DNA of 40,023 nt from Parcubacteria group bacterium Athens0714_12. Its GTDB lineage: Bacteria > Patescibacteriota > Patescibacteriia > UBA2591 > VMGY01. Location of the stretch: the NCBI GenBank assembly GCA_007378955.1, contig VMGY01000010.1, positions 1-40,023 of the forward strand, in the 5' to 3' direction. A model generated the notes under the pieces. It made no database searches. It was not told where the DNA came from and was given only the letters and a program-made list of their open reading frames with translations. Position numbers and translations under genes: made by a program. Positions 33,869-40,023 of this stretch are shown one piece after another (position 1 is the stretch's first letter; each line of letters starts with the position of its first letter).

Positions 33869-34687
33869 ATGAAAATTTATCCAAAAAGAAAAAAATGGTC
33901 AGCCAAAGGCGATTGCGGATATGTTTTGATTATCGGCGGCAGTAAGCAATATTCCGGTTCGCCGGTTTTTAACGCGATGTCGGCCTTGCGGGCAGGCGCG
34001 GATTTAATTACTATTGCCGGGCCAAAAAGAGCGATGGACATTGCCGCCACTTACGGCCCCGAGATGATTACTTATCCTTTATGGGGCGATGATTTAAAAA
34101 GAGAGCATTTATTGGAAATTTTGGAAATAGCGCCGAAATTTAATTCTTTGATTATTGGCGGCGGTCTGTCCAGAAAAGAGGAAACTTACAAAGCCATAAG
34201 AACGATTATCAATAACATTGATTTACCGATGGTTATTGACGCTGAAGCAATTAGGGCGGTGGCAGAGGATATAAGCGCCATAAAAAATAAAAAAATTGTT
34301 TTAACGCCGCATTCAGAAGAATTTAAGATTTTAACCGGTGAAGAAGTTAAGCCGGAAGTTAAAGACAGAAAAGAAAAAGTTAAAAAATGGGCAGAACAAT
34401 TAGAATCGGTAATTTTATTAAAAGGTTATATTGATATTATTTCTGACGGCAAGAAAACGGCGTTTAATAAAACAGGGAGCCCTTTGATGGCTAAAGGCGG
34501 TTTTGGTGATACTTTGAGCGGGATTTGCGGCGCCTTGCTGGCAAGAGGAATTAGGCCGTTTGAGGCGGCTAAATATGCGGCATACATCAATGGCAAGGCC
34601 GGGGAATTGGCTACCAAAAAATACGGCGAAGGGGTTTTAGCCAGTGATATTTTCCAATTCATCCCAGAAGTAATAAAAAAATTATAA
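33869..34687 (+). CDS. nnrD: ADP-dependent NAD(P)H-hydrate dehydratase
   Basis: GDCGYVLIIGGSKQYSGSPVFNAMSALRAGADLITI, LTPHSEEFKILTG, TGSPLMAKGGFGDTLSGICGALLA. Confidence 0.9.
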   Translation: MKIYPKRKKWSAKGDCGYVLIIGGSKQYSGSPVFNAMSALRAGADLITIAGPKRAMDIAATYGPEMITYPLWGDDLKREHLLEILEIAPKFNSLIIGGGLSRKEETYKAIRTIINNIDLPMVIDAEAIRAVAEDISAIKNKKIVLTPHSEEFKILTGEEVKPEVKDRKEKVKKWAEQLESVILLKGYIDIISDGKKTAFNKTGSPLMAKGGFGDTLSGICGALLARGIRPFEAAKYAAYINGKAGELATKKYGEGVLASDIFQFIPEVIKKL

Positions 34688-34692
34688 ATTAT

Positions 34693-35700
34693 ATGTCTAA
34701 AACAAAAATCGTATTTTTTGAGACGGAAAATTGGGAAAAAGAATATTTGATAAAGAATTTAAAAAATTTAGAACTTAAATTTTTTAACGAACCATTAGAG
34801 GATAAACATTTTGCCGTAATTAAAGATTATTCCATTATTTCCCCATTTATTTATTCAAAATTTACAAGAGAAGTTTTTAATCTTCTGCCAAAAGTTAAAT
34901 TAATTTCCACGCGTTCTACGGGTTTTGATCATATTGATATTTCGGAGGCAAAAAAGAAAAAAATTAAAGTTTGTAATGTGCCTTATTATGGGGAAAATAC
35001 GGTGGCAGAGCATACTTTTGCTTTAATACTAGCTCTTTCCAGAAAATTATGCCTTTCTTGGGAGAGAAGTAAAAAAGGTGATTTTTCACCGGAAGGCTTG
35101 ATGGGATTTGATTTAAAGGGAAAAACACTGGGCATAATCGGCATGGGGCATATCGGCCAGCACGTGGCGCGCATTGCCAAAGGTTTTGAAATGAAAGTAA
35201 TTACTTTTGACGTTAGAAAAGATTTAAAATTAGCCAAAGAACTGAATTTTACCTATGTAAGTTTTGAAAAGTTATTAAAGACAGCAGATATTATTAGTTT
35301 GCATGCTCCTTATAATAAAGAAACGCACCATCTGCTTAATAATAAAAATATACATCTAATTAAAAAAGGCGCCTATTTGATTAATACGGCGCGAGGCGCT
35401 TTAATAGAAACCGAAGCTTTGATTAAGGCCTTAGGAGAAAAAATTTTAGCAGGCATTGCTTTAGATGTTTTGGAAGAAGAATGTTTTATTAAAGAAGAAA
35501 GGCAGCTTTTATCAAAAGAATTTCCTAAAGAATGCGACTTAAAAACAGTTTTGCGAAATCATTTATTATTACAGCAGGAAAATGTGATTATCACCCCTCA
35601 TAACGCTTTTAACAGCAAAGAGGCGCTGGAAAGAATTTTAGAGACCACCGTTTCAAACATAAATTCATTTTTAAATAATAAGCCTGTAAATTTAGTTTAA
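34693..35700 (+). CDS. D-isomer 2-hydroxyacid dehydrogenase (D-lactate dehydrogenase-like)
   Basis: STRSTGFDHIDI, NVPYYGENTVAEHTFALILALSR, GKTLGIIGMGHIGQHVARIAKGF, LINTARGALIET. Confidence 0.92.
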   Translation: MSKTKIVFFETENWEKEYLIKNLKNLELKFFNEPLEDKHFAVIKDYSIISPFIYSKFTREVFNLLPKVKLISTRSTGFDHIDISEAKKKKIKVCNVPYYGENTVAEHTFALILALSRKLCLSWERSKKGDFSPEGLMGFDLKGKTLGIIGMGHIGQHVARIAKGFEMKVITFDVRKDLKLAKELNFTYVSFEKLLKTADIISLHAPYNKETHHLLNNKNIHLIKKGAYLINTARGALIETEALIKALGEKILAGIALDVLEEECFIKEERQLLSKEFPKECDLKTVLRNHLLLQQENVIITPHNAFNSKEALERILETTVSNINSFLNNKPVNLV

Positions 35701-35701
35701 T

Positions 35702-36637
35702 ATGATCTATGATTTAATAATAATTGGTTTAGGCCCAGCCGGAGTCACGGCTGGTATTTATGCTAATCGTTATGAATTAAAAACTTTAATTTTAGGAAAA
35801 GAAATGGGCGGTATGGCTAATGAAGCTTTTAGGGTGGAAAATTATCCCGGCTTTAAGTCTTTGGCTGGAATAGAATTGATGGGAAAATTTAAGGAAAATT
35901 TGGATTACTTAAAAGTCCCTTACCAATTAAAGGATATAGAAAAGATTGAAAAAACCGAAGATGGTTTTAAGGTTTTTACCGGCGATGAAATTTATCAGGC
36001 AAAAGCCGTAATTTTAGCCACTGGCACGGAAGTTAAACGGCTTAATATCCCCGGAGAAAGGGAATTGGCCGGAAAAGGCGTGAGTTATTGCGCTACTTGC
36101 GACGGACAATTTTTTAAGAATAAAACAGTGGCAGTAATCGGCGCGGGCGATGCCGGCGCGACAACCTGCCTGATGCTTTCCGGCATTGCCAAAAAAATTT
36201 ATTGGGTTTATATTGAAGAAGAGCCAATCGCGATGCCTTTTTGGCTGGAAAAATTAGAAGGCATTGATAAAATAGAAAAAATTTCTCAAAATATCCTGTT
36301 AGAAATAAAAGGAGAAAAAAAAGTTGAAAAAATTATTTTAGATAAAGAACATCAAGGCAAAAAGGAAATAGAGGTGGATGGCGTTTTTGTCTTAATCGGA
36401 GTTAGTCCTGTGGCTAATTTAGTAAAAGATTTGGGAATAAATTTAGATAAAGCAGGCCATGTGGTGGTGGATGAAAAACAAGAAACAAACAAAAAGGGAT
36501 TTTTTGCCGCTGGCGATGTAACGACTTCCAGTTATCGGTTTAAGCAAATTATCACTGCTTGTTCCGAGGGGGCGATTGCGGCTTTTGGCGCGTATCAATA
36601 TATAAAAGGGATTAAAATAAATAGACCTGTTGTTTAA
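35702..36637 (+). CDS. trxB: Thioredoxin reductase
   Basis: IIGLGPAGVTAGIYANRY, GVSYCATCDGQFFKNKTVAVIGAGDAG, GFFAAGDVTTSSYRFKQIITACSEGAIAA. Confidence 0.93.
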   Translation: MIYDLIIIGLGPAGVTAGIYANRYELKTLILGKEMGGMANEAFRVENYPGFKSLAGIELMGKFKENLDYLKVPYQLKDIEKIEKTEDGFKVFTGDEIYQAKAVILATGTEVKRLNIPGERELAGKGVSYCATCDGQFFKNKTVAVIGAGDAGATTCLMLSGIAKKIYWVYIEEEPIAMPFWLEKLEGIDKIEKISQNILLEIKGEKKVEKIILDKEHQGKKEIEVDGVFVLIGVSPVANLVKDLGINLDKAGHVVVDEKQETNKKGFFAAGDVTTSSYRFKQIITACSEGAIAAFGAYQYIKGIKINRPVV

Positions 36638-36781
36638 TAATTTTCGTAACGAAATTTCCATATTTTGAGCGAGACGAAGCGAAAATTTTGAAGCATATAC
36701 AGAGTATCTGTTGAGAAATTTTCGCAAAGTCGGAGCCAAAATAGGGAAATTGCAGTAGAAAGGTTATTAAGCAACAGGTCT
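36623..36781. repeat. Hairpin element A (~159 bp)
   Basis: AGACCTGTTGTTTAATAA (36623-36640) / TTATTAAGCAACAGGTCT (36764-36781), 17/18; inner GCGAAAATTT/AAATTTTCGC. Confidence 0.85.
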
Positions 36782-36822
36782 AATATAAATAATTATTAAT
36801 TTAATTAAAGAAAGGAACTATT

Positions 36823-37374
36823 ATGAATTACGCGAGTATTATATTAATCGTTTTAGCGGCAGTGATTTTATGGATTGTCGCGATTTACAATTCCTTGATT
36901 GTTACGCGCAACCGAACAAAAGAAGCTTGGTCTGATATTGATGTCCAATTAAAACGAAGATATGATTTAATTCCAAATTTAGTGGAAACAGTTAAGGGAT
37001 ACGCGACTCACGAGAGAGAACTTTTTGAAAAAGTAACTCAAGCTCGCGCCGCGGCGATGGGAGCGAAAACAATAGAAGAAAAAGGCAAAGCGGAAAATAT
37101 GTTAAGCGGCACTTTAAAAACGCTTTTCGCCGTGGCGGAAAATTACCCAGAATTAAAAGCCTCGGAAAATTTCGCGAAATTACAGGACGAATTGTCTGAC
37201 ACGGAAAATAAGATTCAGGCATCACGAAGATTTTACAACGGCAACGCGCGCGATTTTAATATCAAACAGGAAATTTTTCCGGCTAATTTAATCGCCCAAA
37301 ACTTTGGTTTTAAGAAAGCTGATTTTTTTGAGATTGAAGAAGGGGAAAAAGAGCCGGTCAAAGTAGAATTTTAA
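36823..37374 (+). CDS. lemA: LemA family protein
   Basis: YNSLIVTRNRTKEAWSDIDVQLKRRYDLIPNLVETVKGYATHERELFEKVTQARAA. Confidence 0.95.
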   Translation: MNYASIILIVLAAVILWIVAIYNSLIVTRNRTKEAWSDIDVQLKRRYDLIPNLVETVKGYATHERELFEKVTQARAAAMGAKTIEEKGKAENMLSGTLKTLFAVAENYPELKASENFAKLQDELSDTENKIQASRRFYNGNARDFNIKQEIFPANLIAQNFGFKKADFFEIEEGEKEPVKVEF

Positions 37375-37386
37375 TTAAAAAGAAAA

Positions 37387-37563
37387 TGAGATGGTTACAA
37401 AACTTTTTCGTGGCGAAATTTTAGATTTTCGGGCGAGACAAGGAAGACAAGTAAAAAGATTTGAAACGTAGCAAAGCTACGGCGAAAATCTTTTTACGCT
37501 GGCTGACGAAGTCGCAGCCGAAAAGATAAAATTGCAGCAGAAATGAGTTTTGTAACCATCTCA
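37387..37563. repeat. Hairpin element B (~177 bp)
   Basis: Perfect 18-bp TGAGATGGTTACAAAACT (37387-37404) / AGTTTTGTAACCATCTCA (37546-37563); core similar to element A. Confidence 0.85.
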
Positions 37564-37592
37564 ATATAAGCTAAAATAACAGATAGATTAAT

Positions 37593-37623
37593 AAAAATGT
37601 CAAGGTTCAACCTTGACATTTTT
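37593..37623. terminator. Bidirectional terminator-like hairpin
   Basis: AAAAATGTCAAGG-ttcaa-CCTTGACATTTTT, 13 bp perfect. Confidence 0.85.
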
Positions 37624-37677
37624 ATAAGCACTTATTTTTTTTAGTTTTAATTAATCATATTTTTAAAAAATAATTAA

Positions 37678-37749
37678 TCGGGGATGGGAGATTCGAACTC
37701 CCGATCTCAGCGTCCCGAACGCTGCGCCTTACCACTAGGCCAATCCCCG
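37678..37749 (-). tRNA. tRNA-Pro(CGG)
   Basis: Reverse strand CGGGGATTGGCCTAGTGGTAAGGCGCAGCGTTCGGGACGCTGAGATCGGGAGTTCGAATCTCCCATCCCCGA; CAGCG-TTCGGGA-CGCTG. Confidence 0.93.
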
Positions 37750-37793
37750 CGAAAACTTATTAATAAGTATTATAGTCTATAATATAAAATTTA

Positions 37794-37830
37794 AAAAGCC
37801 GTCTCTCGCGATTGCGCGGAAACGGCTTTT
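37794..37830. terminator. Terminator-like hairpin
   Basis: AAAAGCCGT...ACGGCTTTT. Confidence 0.65.
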
Positions 37831-37910
37831 ATATTATCCGCACCTCGGCTTGTTTGTTAATGCCTTGCTTTTTAGCTATAATTAGTTTAATTTGAATTAA
37901 GGTTTTTATT

Positions 37911-38669
37911 ATGCATCATTCCAAAGCTATTATTTTGAGCAATTATAATTTCAAGGAAAATGACAAAATCATTAATTTTTATACAAGGGATTTTGGCAAA
38001 AAAGAACTTTTGGCGATTGGCGCGAGGAAAATAAATTCAAAATTAAATCCTCATCTCCAGTATTTTACTGTTTTGGAAATATGTTTTGTCAAAGGTAGAA
38101 ATTTAGACCGCTTGACCAGCGCCAGCATAAAAGAAAATTATTTTAAAATTAACTCTTCTTTAAAGGCGATAGCCTTAGGAAATTTTTGTTTGGGGGTTAT
38201 TGACCAATTGATAAAATCATCTCATCCTGATGAAAGTATTTTTGATTTAATCACGGAATTATTTGAGCTGTTAAATAAGGATTTAAAGAAAAATCACCTC
38301 GAAGATTTATTAATTTCTATTTTTTTAATGCGATTTCTTTCTTTTTTGGGATATGCTCCGGAATTATATATTTGTTTAAAATGCAAGAATAAAGCCGGCA
38401 AGGAAGGAAATTTTTTTAGCTTTAAAAGAGGCGGCTTGGTTTGCGCTAAATGCCATCAAGAGGATGGCGCCAGCCAAGCTATTTCCGCAGAAGCGATAAA
38501 AATTTTGCGTTTGTTTTTATCGGAAGAATTAGAAGTGGCTGAAAAAATAAAAGCGCCGAAAGAAATTTTAAGACAAGTAAATAAAATAACTATAAATTTT
38601 TTGGCTTTTCACTTGGAGCCGACGGCCAAAAGCGAACAACTTTTAAAATGGGCAATTACACGATTATAA
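37911..38669 (+). CDS. recO: DNA repair protein RecO
   Basis: KAIILSNYNFKENDKIINFYTRDFGKKELLAIGARK; zinc motif CLKC...CAKC. Confidence 0.9.
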   Translation: MHHSKAIILSNYNFKENDKIINFYTRDFGKKELLAIGARKINSKLNPHLQYFTVLEICFVKGRNLDRLTSASIKENYFKINSSLKAIALGNFCLGVIDQLIKSSHPDESIFDLITELFELLNKDLKKNHLEDLLISIFLMRFLSFLGYAPELYICLKCKNKAGKEGNFFSFKRGGLVCAKCHQEDGASQAISAEAIKILRLFLSEELEVAEKIKAPKEILRQVNKITINFLAFHLEPTAKSEQLLKWAITRL

Positions 38670-39805
38670 AAAAATCAAAAAAATCTTCCGCGAGATGCGG
38701 AAAATTAAAGACTTTTCACGGAATAATTAATACTCCCTTTTTTATGCCGATTGCCACTAAAGGCGTGGTTAAAACATTGAGCGTTGAAGATTTGAAAAAT
38801 TTAAAAGCGCGGATTATTTTGTCTAATACTTATCATCTGATGCTGAAGCCGGGAATAGACTTGATAAAAAAAGCAGGGGGTTTGCATAAATTTATGAACT
38901 GGCTGGGTCCGATTTTGACGGATTCAGGCGGTTTCCAAGTTTTTAGTTTGTCCAAAATCAGGAAAATAAAAGAAAGGGGCGTGATGTTTAATTCAATAAT
39001 AGACGGCAAAAAATATTTTTTAACGCCAGAGAAGGCAATTAAAATTCAGGAAGATTTGGGTTCGGATATTGTGATGGCATTAGACGAGTGTACGTCATAT
39101 CCTTGTGATTATGAATATGCAAAAAAATCAATAGAGCTTACTTTTCGCTGGGCGAAAAGATGCAAAGAAGCGAAAGAAGATAAATCCCACATCTTTTGTG
39201 GGCAGGCTTCGCCATTTTGCCCGAAGGGCAGTCCACAAAAGGTGCGGGATAAAAAGCAATTGCTTTTTGGCATTACCCAAGGTTCTGTTTATAAAGATTT
39301 GCGAATAAAAAGCGCTAAGCAAATCGTGAGCTTGGATTTTGACGGCTATGCTTTAGGCGGCTTGGCGGTCGGCGAGCCGGCGAAAAAAATGTTGAAAGTT
39401 TTGGATTATACTATTCCTTTATTGCCTCAAAACAAACCTCATTATTTAATGGGTGTGGGCAGGCCGGAGCAAATTATTGAAGCAGTCAAAAGAGGCATAG
39501 ATATGTTTGATTGCGTTATTCCCACCAGAGAAGCGCGGCATAACAGGTTGTATCTATGGCAGGGCAAAGCGGACATCACAAAGAAAAATTTTTATAAAGT
39601 AATAAATATTGCTTCATCCAAATTCAAAGCTGACTTATTGCCGATTAATCAAGGCATGCTTAAAAAATATTCTAAAGCCTATTTATATCATCTTTTTAAA
39701 ACTAAAGAGCCTTTAGCTTTAAGATTGGCGACTCTGAATAATTTAGAGTTTTATTTGAATTTAATGTTAGAAATCAGAAGAGCGATAAAAAGAGGTATGA
39801 TTTGA
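38648..39805 (+). CDS. tgt: tRNA-guanine transglycosylase (queuine family)
   Basis: TPFFMPIATKGVVK, LTDSGGFQVFSLSKIRKI, ALGGLAVGEP, MGVGRPEQIIEAVKRGIDMFDCVIPTREARHNRLY. Confidence 0.95.
   Translation: MGNYTIIKKSKKSSARCGKLKTFHGIINTPFFMPIATKGVVKTLSVEDLKNLKARIILSNTYHLMLKPGIDLIKKAGGLHKFMNWLGPILTDSGGFQVFSLSKIRKIKERGVMFNSIIDGKKYFLTPEKAIKIQEDLGSDIVMALDECTSYPCDYEYAKKSIELTFRWAKRCKEAKEDKSHIFCGQASPFCPKGSPQKVRDKKQLLFGITQGSVYKDLRIKSAKQIVSLDFDGYALGGLAVGEPAKKMLKVLDYTIPLLPQNKPHYLMGVGRPEQIIEAVKRGIDMFDCVIPTREARHNRLYLWQGKADITKKNFYKVINIASSKFKADLLPINQGMLKKYSKAYLYHLFKTKEPLALRLATLNNLEFYLNLMLEIRRAIKRGMI
39184..39250. repeat. Palindromic element inside the tgt reading frame
   Basis: ATCCCACATCTTTTGTGG (39184-39201) / CCACAAAAGGTGCGGGAT (39233-39250), 16 Watson-Crick of 18 plus one wobble; nested GCCCgaagGGGC-like inner hairpin. 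Confidence 0.85.
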
Positions 39806-39852
39806 CAAAAAGTTTTAAAGATGATTACCTAATTAAAAAGGAGGTGATGCGA

Positions 39853-40023
39853 ATGGTATTTATACCGCTCTCGGAAAATAGTAACAGAGTAAATATGCCA
39901 AGGGGATATGCTTTGGAAGAAAATGAAGATTTTGTTTTTATTAAAAAAGGGGAAGAAGTAAAGGCTATTTTTTCTAGTTCCGGAGCAACTGAAGAAAGTT
40001 TAGCCAAAGAGGCAAAAAAAATT
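39853..40023 (+). CDS. Hypothetical protein, N-terminal part (cut by window edge)
   Basis: Strong SD AAGGAGGTG; MVFIPLSENSNRVNMPRGYALEENEDFVFIKKGEEVKAIFSSSGATEESLAKEAKKI. Confidence 0.6.
   Translation, partial: MVFIPLSENSNRVNMPRGYALEENEDFVFIKKGEEVKAIFSSSGATEESLAKEAKKI

Overview
The window is an AT-rich, densely packed bacterial segment. Gene content and small reduced operons suggest a Patescibacteria/CPR-type genome (inference only). Housekeeping genes recognised from motifs include archaeal-type ProRS and AspRS, iscS-iscU-mnmA, scpA-scpB, tpiA-fba, rpmG, def, nnrD, trxB, lemA, recO and tgt, plus tRNAs Thr(GGU), Tyr, Thr(UGU), Trp and Pro. The main points of interest are: (1) a tRNA-Thr(GGU) gene interrupted directly 3' of the anticodon by an ORF-less ~192-nt intron with a recognisable group I core; (2) several palindromic element families, including one (flanking lemA, and between tpiA and fba) whose outer stem differs at each locus and, in two of three cases, is an inverted copy of the 3' end of the neighbouring gene; (3) in-frame palindromes inside tgt and mnmA, with the mnmA-type GC arms also bracketing tRNA-Thr(UGU); (4) an XRE / AlaRS-like / ProRS / Gfo-Idh-MocA / radical SAM-SPASM cluster bracketed by a 42-bp imperfect direct repeat; (5) a bacterial-type aspS truncated by a REP-associated transposase element next to an intact archaeal-type aspS. 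No CRISPR array was seen. All family assignments are by eye from motifs; no search was run.
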